DNA from: Coptis chinensis
Taxonomy: Eukaryota; Streptophyta; Magnoliopsida; Ranunculales; Ranunculaceae
Assembly (NCBI GenBank): GCA_015680905.1
Contig: CM027377.1
Coordinates: 55,511,501 to 55,575,500 of the forward strand
DNA: 64,000 nucleotides
Reading direction: 5' to 3'
Shown piece by piece: positions 33,162 to 45,607 of the stretch. A program made the translations under genes and the position numbers. The notes beneath the pieces are model-generated. The model ran no database searches. It was given only the letters and a program-made list of their open reading frames with translations, and was not told where the DNA came from. Numbering within the stretch: the first letter of the stretch is position 1; each line of letters opens with the position of its first letter.

Positions 33162-34543
33162 TTAAACTCATTCAGGACAAGAATTAAATTGGTTGAATCC
33201 AAGGGGCAATCCCCCAATCTCTACCCACCCACCCTTTTAATTTTTCATTCTTGTTTCTCATATTTTCATTATTTTTCAAGTTTGAAATTCACTGTTTTAA
33301 ACTAAGAGCGTGCCTGCCCTCCCTTTTGCCTTGCACAAAGCGCGCCCGAGCTCCTTTAAGACTACGGACTCACAGTGAAGAATACTGTGGTAAAGGTATT
33401 TTTAAATTTTGGAAAATTCTGAAAGTTTTTAGGCATAATATTTAAGGTGTTATTGATTTATTGGTATGTTTTCAGATTTTTCCTAGTGGTTTTCCCGAAT
33501 GAACAATTACCATATTTACATTGTTGTATTTCAGCTTACACACCATAGGTTCTGGAAAAATAGACGAGTAGGGTTACTTAGGCAGTTCCAAAAATTCTAA
33601 ACCTTTTACAAGAGTATCTATTATATGTCAGAAGTTTGTAGTAAATATTTGAAGAGTTTTTTATCTGTTTTGACCACCTAACTAGTGTATTTTTTCCAGT
33701 GTGTTTTTTCAGTTTTGGAACACTTAATTTCTAGAACAACAGCCAATAAGAAGTGTTTATATAACTCCAATTGCTCTAAAGTTTTTATAGGAATACGTAC
33801 GATCTGTCAGGAGTCTCCAATAAAATTTTGGAGATTTTTGGCTCTGTTTTGATTGGTAAACTATTCGGTTGTTTGTATTGTATCCGAAAACTATTTCACA
33901 AACTTTGCAAAGCAGTAAAAGGACTTTCATAACTCCGATTATTCTGAAATTTTACAAGCGACTTAATGGAAGACTTAAACAACTATTGTACAAATTTTAA
34001 AATTTTTGATGCACGTTTGCACCCTAATATACCTATATTCTGAGTGCACCCTCCCTCCTGTTAGAGCTCCAAAAAAAAAAAAAAAAAAAACCACACAATA
34101 CTCCAAGCACGCCCGCGCCCTTTGTGTACTTTATATTTGAGCGCGCCCATGCCCGGTCTGAAGAAAGGCCAATTCACAGGTTAGTTACATGCTCACTTTT
34201 TGTTCAAGTTATTTTTTATTCAGTATTCCGAACTTCTTCAATACACTGAGATTGCATATCAAAGATGATATTCATACGCATAGTAAGGAGGCATTCAAGT
34301 ACTCCTTCTTCCACTCCTTGCCTCTTCTGTCAGAAGAGTTTCAATTCTAGTATATCAGGGTTGTTTCACTGTTGTTCATATTTCTTTTATATTGGACTTA
34401 ACCTTACATGAGATTAAGGTCTAGTAAGAAAAAACCATCTAGCGCTATATATCGTAAACGTCAACGCGCATGCCTATCTATAAATTTATAGTTAGAGTTT
34501 TACTTGCATATTAATTGTCCTAGAATATATTTTTAAAACCAAT
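33162..34543 (+). other. B leader
   Basis: No gene. Three diverged units start near 33582, 33760 and 33930 (CAGTTCCAAAAATTCTAA, TAACTCCAATTGCTCTAA, TAACTCCGATTATTCTGA), a 169-178 base period. CpG-rich words GCGCGCCC occur at ~33340 and ~34141 and GCCCGCGCCC at ~34111, and there is an A-run at 34071-34090. Confidence 0.55.
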
Positions 34544-35080
34544 ATGGCATATCAATATATAGACCAACAATCATGTGGTTATTATGCAAACCCTTCACCA
34601 TGTTCATGTTGTGGTTGTCCTTACCATTGGGCTTCTCATTGTCCATCAAACCAAGAGTTTGGACCTACTATAGGATGTAATAATAATTATAAGCCTCAAT
34701 TTTCAAATTTTCATAGTAACCAATACAATCAAGGTATTTCTAGTCGTCCAAACTATACATGGAGTCAACTAGTGTATTTTACTTCTAGTTCCGTAATAAG
34801 TGTGTACAACGAACCAAATACTTTTCCGTGCACAATTTGTTCAGATCTATACCACACTGCCCATTCATGTCCCATATTTATTCAGCCTCAACCTAACCCA
34901 TCACAGTACGAGATCAACCAGATTCACTCAAACGCCATATCCCAAAAAGGACTCATATCATATCCATTTGTCAATAACTATGACTATCAAACACCATACC
35001 AACCAGAACAACAAAACCAAGTTTCCCCTCCATTAACAACATTAGATGAAATAATGGCCCAAAATGAAATAATACTTTAG
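34544..35080 (+). CDS. B ORF1: protein with two CCHC zinc knuckles
   Basis: 178 codons from the first ATG after the leader (MAYQYIDQQSCGYY...). Two perfect C-x2-C-x4-H-x4-C knuckles: CSCCGCPYHWASHC (about residues 21-34) and CTICSDLYHTAHSC (about residues 98-111). Between them is an Asn/Gln/Tyr-rich stretch; a Pro/Gln-rich tail follows. Single knuckles of this type bind RNA in retroelement Gag. No capsid domain is visible, so this could be a minimal RNA-binding Gag derivative. The ORF is intact here and has a broken homologue in C (57100-57670). Confidence 0.6.
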   Translation: MAYQYIDQQSCGYYANPSPCSCCGCPYHWASHCPSNQEFGPTIGCNNNYKPQFSNFHSNQYNQGISSRPNYTWSQLVYFTSSSVISVYNEPNTFPCTICSDLYHTAHSCPIFIQPQPNPSQYEINQIHSNAISQKGLISYPFVNNYDYQTPYQPEQQNQVSPPLTTLDEIMAQNEIIL

Positions 35081-36478
35081 AACCTAAAGATGCTAAGCTC
35101 ACATACACCAGACATTTCCCCCATACCAAAAATTACCCACCCATCTAGTTCGCCACCCTTCCCAGATTGAATTTCCCAAACTATGCTTCATAACCTAACT
35201 ATGCTTTAGAATATAGCCCAGATGATTTACATGATCCCCTCACCTAACAAAGAACTTTCAACTTTACCAGAGATCGACACACAAGTAGAATAATCTATTC
35301 CCATAACCATACCATTCGACCTAGTTAAGACTTACCCTGAATTTCCTGAGCCATTCCCTTCCCATGACCCTCCCATTAACCATAATATTGACTCCACACC
35401 CCACCTGGATGAGGAAATTCTTGAAGATGACTCTTTAGGACTTATTTTGGATGACCACTCAAATTTGAAAGATGCCTCCGAGGAACCTCCCACTAATCCA
35501 TTTGAAAATGAATATAATGATGACACATTAGAAGATATTTATAAAGATGTGACGGAGGAAGAATTCGATAACTATTGGCATTCTCTTAATATGGACCCTC
35601 CTGTTGTGCATGTCCAGGCCTTTGTGTTTGCTAATCACACTTGGCTGGATGATTCCTCGACATATTCGAATGATGCCATTGAGGATACTTATAATGTTTT
35701 AGAAGAAGAGGGTAAGGAAATAGAGATTAACAATTCTAGTCTAAGGCATGAACAAGTTAATGTGCAAGAAAAAGAGTAAGTAACATCTTTAGAGCGATAT
35801 GAATCTCAATTTAGTTTGGCAGCTGAGGAAATAACAATGGAAAAAATAGATGAATTTCTTAAAGATAAAGCCATGAACCACAACTTTATGGATTCAGCTA
35901 AGCTAGATGAAGAATTCTATGATTTCTTAAGAGCGTGTGAGGATCAACCAACCGACCACCATCCACCTGAGTTACTACCTCATAAAATCCAACCATGTAC
36001 CACAACGAAGCCATCCATTCACCCACCATTTTAGAGGAACCTCGGATTTACACTTGAGCCAATTGCCTCAGAGACCCTCTATAATTTTTTCAACCCTCAC
36101 GGTGAAGAGTGTTTGCATAGCACACAATCCCATGAGTATACCATTCCTGTAGTTGAGAGCCAAACTTTGTTCGAGTGTAGTGAGAAACCTAGTTTGTCTT
36201 ATTTTTCCTCATCTGAGCCTCATGAAAAACATTAGGATCCATACTTCATTCCTTTCTCACCTAAAGTTTCACTAATTCATCTTTTGGGTTATTCTAACCC
36301 TTTAAAACAACTACAACATAATGGTTTGCATATGTTATTTGATGGGTTGCATAAGTTTTCATTCATTCTTCTACAAGATTGCTTCCAATTATACAACTTC
36401 ATTCTGTTTGGGGGTACATTTAATATCATGTTTTTATGGCGAGACCCCCAACTCTTTCGACTATTAGTTTATAGTTGA
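35081..36478 (+). pseudogene. B acidic ORF downstream of the knuckle protein
   Basis: Open over 35447-35779 (110 codons, with SLGLILDDHSNLKDASEE upstream and IYKDVTEEEFDNYWHSLNMD) and 35816-36034, where AAEEITMEKIDEFLKD and the family motif PPFxRNL.F.LEP (a TAG at the x position) occur. 36284-36478 reads a hydrophobic/aromatic end. Stops at 35290, 35779, 36034 and 36232 split it. Strongly acidic, no recognised fold. Closely matched by C (57711-58890), more distantly by A1 and A2. Confidence 0.55.
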
Positions 36479-38007
36479 CCACGCATCATCCATTTTGTGC
36501 CACCCCAGTTTCTTGCTTGTTTGGTTGGTGTGCACAGTCTAAGGGAATCTGACTTAAAATGACCCCACATTAAGTCTAAGGGAATCTAACTTTAAAAAAC
36601 CCATATAATTTTTTGTAAAATACCACCTTAATGGATTATAGGCCACAAAATTTTTCAAACTTAAAAAGAATTTTCATATTTTGTTTGGGGGTGGCGTATT
36701 TTGGTATTTCATTTCAAATATTTTCACCACCCTTTGCCTGTCATGTTTACTCCAGTAGAATTTGTGTTAGTTAGTATGAAACAGTTTAATTGTGCTTCAT
36801 TTTATCATATTATCTTTATAATATTTCTATTACAGTTATTGCCAATTTTTACCATGTTTCTATGGTAAATTATTTCCTTATCTCTTTACACTTTGAGGAC
36901 AAAGTGTTCGATTGTTTGGGGGTGGGATAGAAACATTTGCAAAATTTAGGCACCGAGTAGGATATATATGTATAATATGAACTTTACTTTTTAGTAAAAA
37001 AAATATAAATAAAAAGTATTTATATTTTGCACTTAGGAATATTGGTATTTTTTTTTTAGTGATGATAGTAGTATAGAAGTTTCACTTTAGCTCTTAAATT
37101 AGAATATTATTTAGAAACTTAGGTTAATATGTAGGTAATAATCATTGCATCTTTCCATAAATATATTGCATGAGCATCTATGTTTGTATTGGCAGTAAGT
37201 TTATGAAATCTAGGCTAAAGTACTTATTCTACAAATCATGTGAGAATATAGCCTAAAAACCTTATGAGTGAAATATCTGAGTAATGACACAAGGGAGAAG
37301 TAAATTCCAAATAGAGAAATCACATGTCCACTTGCTTGATTACAATACCATATCCTAAACAAGAATTTAGGCCCTTTTTGGATCAGTATAGCCAGAAATT
37401 CAAACCTATATGAAATTATTTTGCGCTAGTCACTCCTCTGAGCTTTTCTTTAACCTTTTCATGAACTACAAATCCTTTACCCTTTTATAAAAACAAAATA
37501 AAAATAAAATCAACCTACCCATTTTTGAATGAGTCTGAAAATAGAGATGAAATGAAGAAAAGAAAACAGAAATACCTGTGGAAAACCAAGATTTTGTTAG
37601 TTGCTTCAAATAAGAAAAGAAAAGAAAGTTTTCATCCAAAGAAAAAAATAAATAAAAAAAAAATTAGAACTCCAAAAATAGAATCAAAGGAGTCAAAAGC
37701 CAAAAGCCAAAAGAAAAAGAAAAAATGGCTAAGGATGGAAACAAAGTGTAGAAGCAAAGTAAAACAAGTTTTTCTCTAGTTACATATTTTGAAGACTCTA
37801 TTATCTAAGATTTGTCCTTTTGAATATCTATTTCCTTCTTTCTTAAACCATCACCTAATCACTGCAATACCTAATAAAGACCTCTAGCTCAATTAGGAAT
37901 AGGTTAGTGTGATAGTAAGTGGCAGATATGTTTGATCGACTTCAGCTTTCTTGTACATCATTGAGATTGTAAGGTAAAGTGTGCCCACTGCACACTGGAG
38001 TGAGTGA
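36479..38007 (+). other. B 3' noncoding region, left of the LINE
   Basis: PPT-like TTTGGGGGTGG near 36685 and 36915. The latter is preceded by a perfect 8-bp hairpin ACACTTTG-AGGA-CAAAGTGT (36888-36907). It aligns with the 3' blocks of A1 and C. No supported gene; 37525-37779 is a Lys-rich low-complexity frame. Confidence 0.55.
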
Positions 38008-38136
38008 TTTTTTTTTTATTTTTTTGCACACAAGTAAGGAAATTTTATTAAAAAGAATGTCAGAGATAGAACATGATACACTTTTGCTCATTTAAGGGAT
38101 TTCTATCATAGTTACGTAATATGTTCAACTAGTGCT

Positions 38137-38379
38137 CTAAATCAAAGTTCCATACAATAGTGTGGATCCCTTTCTAGCCACTGCCTCTGCACTAAAATTA
38201 CATTCTCTCCAAGTATGGGTTACTTTCCAGTGCTGTAGAAGTGTAATCGCTCGCTTCCATCTTGCTCTAAACACCCATGGTATAGCATTGCTATTGATGG
38301 CCTTAATAGCAGCTTCAATCCAAATGTTATTCCAATTCATTTCCCCAGCTTTCTCGACTGCCAATACAATGCAATGCAT
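38137..38379 (-). pseudogene. LINE RNase H domain (C-terminal ORF2)
   Basis: 80 codons, ending with WRECNFSAEAVARKG, the counterpart of the V.RE.N..AD.LAK.G end of plant LINE RNase H. The catalytic final Asp of AD is Glu here. The upstream half is shifted or stopped (38380-38600). Confidence 0.65.
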
Positions 38380-38601
38380 TTTGCCTCAAAACTGGTAACT
38401 TGGCCTAGTCCTGCTGCAAGAACTCCCACTACTGCTAATTATTTGTTTTTGCAAATAATCACAGCCTCCTCTACATGGAGTTCCTTAGGCTAAACCATCC
38501 GTGTTGCACTTTATGACATTCCCCTGAGGAGCCACCTAATGTACCTCATGTATTTTTTGGGCTGAAGCACTCTTTGCTTGTATATCGAGCCTTTTTAGAA
38601 T

Positions 38602-39321
38602 TCAAAACTCTTTCATGTCATTTTGCTTCCTTTCATGTGAGAACAAACTCGAGACTTTCACGCCCCTTAGAATCTCTAACTTCATGATGCCCATGTGAAT
38701 GGGGTTGTCCTCGAAGTTCTCTCTGTTTCTAGTCTTCCATACTTGAACCATGATGTGTACTGTAGCTACATTCCACAGCTCTTGAATGATGGGGCTGCTA
38801 TTTTCTGTCGCCTTCAGCAGTGCCATGAAGCTAAACTCTGAGAGGGTTACTTCAAACATTTGTGCTGCCCAAGTCCAAACCTCTCGAACTTTGGTGCAAT
38901 CCCATAGAAGATGTTGTATGGATTCTTCCTCTTGATGGCACAAATGGCATCGAGAAGCCAACTGTACCCCAACCTTTTTCACACGATCATCAGTTGGCAC
39001 AACTTTTTGTATAAGCTTCCAAGCTATGCAGGCAGTTCTGGGGTGTATGTGGGCTTTCCAGATCTTCCTACTCCATAATATTTTATTCTTCTTTCTCCTG
39101 ATTGTTTCATAAGCTGACTGGACTGAGAAAAGCCCATCAGACTCTGGCTTCCAAATTCTAAAATCTTCTTCCCCACTAGGTTGCGGGATGTCAGTTAAAT
39201 TAATTCCTAGATGACCAAACATTTCAGAGACAGAAGCAGGAAAATTCCATTTGTTATCTTCAATCACGTCAGTTATCGTCGCCTTGTACCCATACCAGTT
39301 TACTTGTGGTAATAGTTCCAT
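38602..39321 (-). pseudogene. LINE zf-RVT region
   Basis: 239 codons open. LWSRKIWKAHIHPRTACIAW, then a zinc-binding segment with CHLCHQEEESIQHLLWDC (about residues 118-135), typical of the reverse-transcriptase zinc-binding domain (zf-RVT) that follows RT in plant L1-type LINEs. Same frame as the RNase H piece. Confidence 0.8.
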
Positions 39322-39481
39322 GACTGATTTTCCATCCCAGTTGTCTCTCCAGAGGTCTACTTTGTGTCCTTGACCTATGATCTATCCATCCTATGTACGA
39401 CTTTGTATCATGAAGCGCACCTCTAATTCCAGGCCAAACAAATGAGGGCTTGTGATATGTAAGAACACTGCCATCTCTTTT

Positions 39482-41246
39482 TCATAATTTCCTGTTCATA
39501 AATCTACTCCAGTCATCATTCCTACTCAGAAAAACCCATGCAAGCTTCAGAAAGAGTGCTTTGTTTATCTCTTCCAACTTGTGAATGCCTAGACACCCTT
39601 CGTCTTTTGGCTTACATACATTCTCCCACTTAAGAGTAACAAATTTTATCTTGGTGGGATCTTTTGACCAAATGAAGTTGCGGATAGCAGCCTCTCCTTC
39701 TTTGATACTTTTCTTGGACCATTTGTACACCACCATATTATGGATTGGCATGCTTGATAAGATCGCTTGGGCCATGATTACTCTCCCCTAAAAGAACTAC
39801 ATTCTACCTGCCCACCCGGAAGCTTTCCTTTTGATTCTATCCATTAGTGATTGCGTGGATCTACTGTTCACTCTTCCATTGAAAAGTGGTACCCCAAAAT
39901 ATTGCTCAGGTAGTTCTCCTTCTTTAATATCAAATAACTCATCTACTCTCCTTTTCTTCATAGGAGTCATGCTGCTAAGAAAAATCTTACTTTTTTATGT
40001 GTTAAAAAATTGTCCTACTGCCTTTTGATAGAAGTTAAGGCCTAACTTCAGTTTTCAAAGACCTCTGATGTCGCCATTTGCAAAAAGAAAGAGGTCGTCT
40101 GCAAATAACAGATGCGTAGGGCAAGGAGTATCACCGAGAGTCACCATGTGCTTCACACTACCTACTTGGAACAGGTGGTTTATTCCTCTGCTTAACACAT
40201 CTTCTGCTAAATCAAAAAGAAATGGCGACAAGGTATCCCTTTGTCTCAACCCCCTTCCTGTCGAAAGAAACCACACAATTTCCCATTTATCATAACCGAG
40301 ATTTTTGCATTGCGAATAATTGTCTCAATCCAATCACACCATGTTTTGGAGAAACCAAATCTCTGCATCACCTGTATAAGGAACTCCCAGCTAAGAGTAT
40401 CAAAAGCTTGTGCAATATCCAACTTAAGCCCTATGTTGCCACCCTTTCTTTTGTGATCAAGTTCATTCATCATTTTTGATGCTAGACAGATGCCTGTAAA
40501 GTTGTTTCTGCCTTTGATGAAACCTAGTTGTTCACTGCTAATCAACTTGTTTTCCATTAGTTTAATCCTAAGAGATAAGATTTTTGTTATAATTTTGAAC
40601 AAGAAATTACTAGGACAAACAGGTCTATAGTGATTTACCATTTTAGCTTGTGTTACCTTTGGTAGGAGCACTAGAAAGTTAGAGTTCAAACCCTACATAA
40701 GTTTATTATCCTTGAAGAAGGAGATAATAGCTCTATTGACCTTCCATCCCACAATATCCCAATATGTATGGAAAAATATTCCTTGGAACCCATCCGGACC
40801 TGGTGACCAGCTGGGATCCATGTTAAACACTGCCTCTTTGACCTCCTCGAAGGAAGGAATAGATGAGATTTGGTCATTGTCCACATCTGTCACAAGCTTG
40901 GGGATTAACTCCACTAGTTCAGCATTAGGGACGACTTCTTGTGGCATGTACTTAGCTTCGAAAGTAGAGACAATGTGTTACTTAATGTATTCTTGTTGGT
41001 TAAGAACAATTCGTCGCTTTTCTGAATCTCAAGAATCAAAGCTTTGTTCAATCTCAGCTTATAAAGGGCATGAAAATATGTTGTATTTTTGTCTCCCTCG
41101 AAGGCGTCACTAGCCCTGGATTTTTGCCTCCATTGTGATGCTTCGATATCTAGAAGATTGTTCAATTCCTGCTCTTTGTTCAGCTCTCTTTCTTGAAAGT
41201 TATTATTAAAAGGATCCTCTTCCTGTTCTTTCTGAATCAGTTCCAA
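39482..41246 (-). pseudogene. LINE reverse transcriptase
   Basis: Readable RT motifs from N to C: SWSPGPDGFQGIFF (near 40800), RPVCPSNFLFKIITKIL (near 40600), LKLDIAQAFDTLSWEF (near 40420), GLRQRDTLSPFLF (near 40245; the usual GLRQGDPLSP is altered) and LLFADDLFLFANG (near 40090, the catalytic Ala-Asp-Asp). A C-terminal thumb-like part lies at 39482-39775. Broken by frameshifts near 40950 and 40260, a TAG near 40690 and stops between 39780 and 40050. Copies LINE RNA by target-primed reverse transcription; dead here. Confidence 0.85.
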
Positions 41247-42152
41247 TTCCTCTGCTACCCACTATTTCTTATTTCTTAAATCCCCAAAAGTCTCCCAACT
41301 CCAAATTTTCAAAGTTTCCTTCAACCTTTTGAGCTTTTTCATGGTTTTTCTAATTGGTATATCCTCTAGAGGTTCATCCCAACTCTTTTTCACTAATACT
41401 TTGAGGCTCTCATGCTTGATCCAGTGCGTCTTGAATCTGAAAGGGATGTTGTGTGGCTTAGGAATGGAGGTGAACCATCCTATTATGGGGGAGTGATCAT
41501 AAAATCTTCTTTGTAAAATCCTACTCCTCCACCCTGTTGCTGCATCCAACCATTTTTTATTTACTAAAATTCTATCTAGTTTCTGTAACATTCTACTATT
41601 CCCATGTCTTCTATTTGACCATGAAAAATTGAAGCCAAGATTCGTAGAGTCCAGAAGTGCATTCGCATTTATGAAGTTCACAAATTCATTTCCTGCCGTC
41701 CGATAAGGAAGCCTGCCCCATTTTCTTTCTGCAGTGGAAGTCACTGCATTGAAGTCTCCTCCCATAACCCAAGCTTCAGTAGTTAAACCCAGCAGTGACA
41801 ATTCCTCCCATAGTACTCTTATCTGGACATATGGTGATCTGGCATGATTCGACGAAATATGCAGTCCCCCAGTTTTAATAGTGATTTGTTGATGAGACAA
41901 GTTCACTATATTCATGGTTATTCCATTCCTCCAAAAAACCTATAAATTCCCTGTTCTATTGGGAATATTATTATGAACAATATCCTCTTCGAAGCCCAAC
42001 TTACAAAGAAACTCTGGGGTCCTAATAGGTGGTAGAGTTAATGGTTCTGCCAGACATAAGATGTCCAATTTATGACTAACTATGATCTTCTTCAGGTAAG
42101 TGATTGCTTTTTCTTTCTTCACTCCCTTTATATTCCAAAAGCCTATATTCAT
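41247..42152 (-). pseudogene. LINE endonuclease (N-terminal ORF2)
   Basis: Start MNIGFWNIKGVKK at 42152, the usual first residues of plant LINE ORF2. The AP-type endonuclease motifs LAEP, VMGGDFNAV (near 41770), LDRILV and YDHSPIIG (near 41490) are present. Two in-frame TAG codons (near 41938 and 41262) interrupt an otherwise single frame that runs into the RT N-terminus at 40914. Confidence 0.85.
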
Positions 42153-42162
42153 TGATGCAATT

Positions 42163-43743
42163 TAGAAGCCATTCTGGCCTTTGTGGATGGGGTGAGAGCT
42201 TCTACTCCATCCACTTGAACTTGTTTGTCTTCTTTTTTTGAATCTGCCATTCTTCCTCATGCCCATTTTTTCCCATTTCTTCTTCCTCCTCAGCCATATC
42301 TGCCCAATTGGTGGATTCCAGCAATGAGTTAGCTTCATTAAGAACTCTAAAAGTATTCTTTGGTGACTGTAAAGAAGCAATGGGCTCATTCACTGCCACA
42401 ACCATAATCTGTAAATTCTGGCTCACCTTAGTCCACCTGATCTCACATTCAGCGTGCTCTCCTTCATTGGAGATACCATCAGCTTGTTCCTTTGATTGAT
42501 CATATACAATCACTTGATTGACCGTATTTTCTGCCTCCCTAGAAATCCTTGTCATCCCTCTTGTTCTGTGAATCCCAGGATACTGGATAGAGGTTGTAGG
42601 AGCAACAATTAGTTCTTGTGCCTCTATAATGTCTGTGAGGTTGGTAGATTCTTCCAGTTAAGATGTTAAATTGTGGAAAATGTCTCCCTGTTCTTGATCC
42701 TCAATAGGAGTCCCCTGAGTGTCCTTGGCTCCACTTACTCCAATTGTTTCTTGAGGGCCATTTTTGTTGGTCTTCTTATTTCTTCTCTTTTTTTTGCTGT
42801 CTTGTCAGAGGCATTGTGTCTTCTACTGCCTTACCGGTGTGTTCTGTCGGTTTAGCCACAGTGTTCATGTCAGTATTTTCTCCTTCTCGAGTTTTTCCCC
42901 TCACCTTACATTCAGCCATAAGATGCCCTACAATTTTGCAGTGTGGGCAAACTTTTGGAAATTTTCCCACTACTACTTCCTAGAGAAAAGATTTGCCTGC
43001 ATCCTCCTCCACACATATTTTTTCCGGGATAGAGCTTACAAGGTCAATTTCCACTAGAACCTATGCAAAATAGCCATATTCTCTGCTCAAAGTATGCTTG
43101 TCCACACCGACTGGATTTCCAAGCCCCCTTGCTATAGACACTAAAATTTCATAATCCCATTATTGTTGTCCTAGTTTTAGGATTTTAACCCAGGCCACCG
43201 CTTTTGAAGATTTTTGCACCAATGTATCAAAGTCAGGTGTCCATTTTGAAAGTCGGAGGACCTAATCTCCAAATTTCCAAGGCCCACCACCACAAATATT
43301 TCGCAAGTCTTCTTCACATGTAAGGTGGATCATGAAGAACCCTTTCCCTAAAGGGACTATTTTCCAATCTCCTTTCGGTTTCCATTGAGCTTGAGCTATT
43401 CTTTTCACCTCTTCAAGCTTTATCTTCTTCAAATCAATTCTTCCTATCAAGCAAAATTTACAATGAAGCAATCCCCTTTCCATGGTTTTTTTGGAAATCT
43501 TATAGAGGGAATGTTACCTTTCATTTCAGGGATAGGTATGTCCGCAGTGTTAAGTTGGTGGGGCTGTTCTCCACGCACCTTATCTGCAAATGTAACTCTG
43601 TTACTTGGATTCCCATCTTTCTCTGCTTCAGATGTTGGAGTTTCCTATGTTTGTTGGTGCAAGATTATCTCACCTGGTGGTGTGGGATTCTCTAGTTTGT
43701 ATAGGCGCATAGTGTTTGTTTGCTTCCTTGAACTCGCACTTTG
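42163..43743 (-). pseudogene. LINE ORF1 (DUF4283 and zinc knuckle)
   Basis: Near 43483-43262: CKFCLIGRI, KRIAQAQWKPKGDWKIVPLG and WKFGD, i.e. the DUF4283 domain. At 42970-42776: VGKFPKVCPHCKIVGHLMAEC, a CCHC knuckle (CPHC..GH....C, zf-CCHC_4). The remainder is a charged tail in shifting frames. It has several stops and shifts. This is the RNA-binding chaperone protein of plant L1-type LINEs. Confidence 0.8.
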
Positions 43744-43923
43744 ATCAATGGAGGATTAACCAGGAAAGGAAAGAAAAATGCGGCTGTTCCAGGTAGGAAA
43801 CCTAATCCTATCAAATTTTACTAAACTAGGAAATAAAGAGGTGCACTGGATCACTCTAACAACCTAAGTAACATTGCTACTGGTCGCCCTAAAGAGTGTC
43901 CCCATTAGAGAAAAAAGATCATT

Positions 43924-44244
43924 GAAACTCCAAATCAGAGTGCTTTTGTCTTGACATATATGTAAGGACCTACTTAAGGACGCTATTCCAAAGATTCATA
44001 AACAGACCTGTTATTGCATTTCATAGCATAGTTCATTATATATATGTTTATCCGTATATGATTGATTTTTATTCATCTATTAGCTTAGGTTTCCAATTGA
44101 TTATTCTGTATTCATTGCTAGTGAGATGTATAGATATCTAAGAATAAAAAAGGAAACCGTAATTTTTATTTCTTAGTCGTTGTAATATAGATGAAGTTTG
44201 GGGGTGGTTGTAATAAAAAAGCAAAATGTTGTTTGGGGGTGGTT
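43924..44244 (+). other. B 3' noncoding region, right of the LINE, with PPT
   Basis: Resumes the block interrupted at 38007. It is shortened relative to A1 and C: AGTTTGGGGGTGGTTGT (44196-) is followed closely by GCAAAATGTTGTTTGGGGGTGG, the PPT, then the LTR. The terminal hairpin's left arm is missing. Confidence 0.6.
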
Positions 44245-45607
44245 TGATAAGAGCCCAAAACTGTTGTTTTAACCCGCTTAATAATATTACATTTAGACCA
44301 ATTATGTTTATAATAAATAAGAGTTAATATTATTTATGTACTTTTGTGTATTCCAGGTCATAGAGTCAAATATGTGAAGAAATATTTCACTTTTGCAAGA
44401 GAAAGGAGCAAAGATTGGTTGCTAAGAAGTTATATAATTAAAGCCCAAGTTTCAAGGAGAAAAAGCCTTTTTAAAGCCTAGTCAAAGCTGAAAGTCAAAG
44501 TCAACGCGGGTAGAAAAAGAGCAGAAAAGTCAACAGAACTTCTGTTGGCCCTATCTTTGGACTCAGACCTCATAATTGGGCCTATTATATGTCAAAACAA
44601 CCGACTCGAGTAGAGATTTCTAATGGTCTAAGCCTTTACCCAATCAAAGCAATAAAAGTGAACGAAAATGGTGTTGTAGTAAATTAACGCAGAGAAGCCC
44701 TTTTTGGACTTAAATAATTAGGTTTTGGGCTTGATTTAGTTGCCTAAAACACAACTCCAAAGCCCATGTACAAAATTGTAACCTAACCCTCTCCTATATA
44801 AAGAGGGTTAAGGCTAAGCAAAACTTGGCTACTCCCCTCTTTAGTTTAGTTATAAATTAGGGTTCTCTCTCTTTATCTTTCCCATTAGATAATAAATTAG
44901 TTTTCTTCTTTAGTTTTAAACCGTTTTTAGCCTAGCCGCTATTATTTAAAGTCAAGTTATCTTTAATAGAGTAGTTTTTCATTATGTCTTCTTCTACTTA
45001 TTATTATGTTTATGATAGTCTCATGATTCATATCTAAACCTCCACTAGAGGAGTTTCATTAATGCTTTGATAAAGACTTGATATGTTAGTATAGAATAGT
45101 TGTAGTAAGATATTCCACTCTAGAAGGTAGTAATTTCACCATGAGAATAGGTTTCAATTGCCTCACATGCTAATTATTAGTTGGTAGAGATGCCATGAAT
45201 AATTAAGAATAAAAATACCTAATCTTTATGTGAAAATATAAATATTAGGGTTGCAACAACTCTGTACTAGCATATTAGGGATTAATCAAGGTGGATTTCA
45301 AATCTCCCTAATTCCTTCTCTATTCTTCTCCATTTTTTATTTAAGTCATATTCAACTGCTTTAATTAAATTAGTATAAGTTAAATTCATATATTTATTTT
45401 CATAGTATAAATTCACATCTATAAATATTGCTCTTACCATTGTTTCCTTGTGTTTGATTAGTTGAATTCGTTTATGTCTATAGAGTTAAGAGTGGAACGA
45501 TTCCGTACTCTATTTATTGCATGAATATACATGTGATAGTAGGAAATAAATAATTGATAACGTAAGAATAGGTTAGAGAAATCTAGTTGAGTTTATACGG
45601 GTTATCA
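44245..45607 (+). repeat. B 3' LTR
   Basis: TGATAAGAGCCC..GGTTATCA, 1363 bases, highly similar to the 5' LTR. TATA inverted repeat at 44784-44810. TSD GCAAT at 45608-45612. Confidence 0.85.

Larger units (their letters stand above)
38008..43923 (-). mobile_element. L1-type plant LINE, near full length, decayed
   Basis: Minus strand. It ends in a poly-A-like tail (plus-strand T run from 38008) and contains ORF1 (DUF4283 plus CCHC) and ORF2 (endonuclease, RT, zf-RVT, RNase H). The borders were set by aligning the flanks with C (61468-61500) and A1 (17420-17450), where the sequence is uninterrupted. No clean TSD could be read. Confidence 0.85.
31772..45607 (+). mobile_element. Athila-like element B, pol-less, carrying a LINE
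   Basis: LTRs of 1372 and 1363 bases, PBS, a long leader, an ORF with two CCHC knuckles, an acidic ORF, and PPTs. Without the LINE (38008-43923) it is about 7.9 kb. There is no protease, RT or integrase. It interrupts the antisense ORF of the Retand-like element, and removing it with one TSD restores the frame. Confidence 0.85.
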
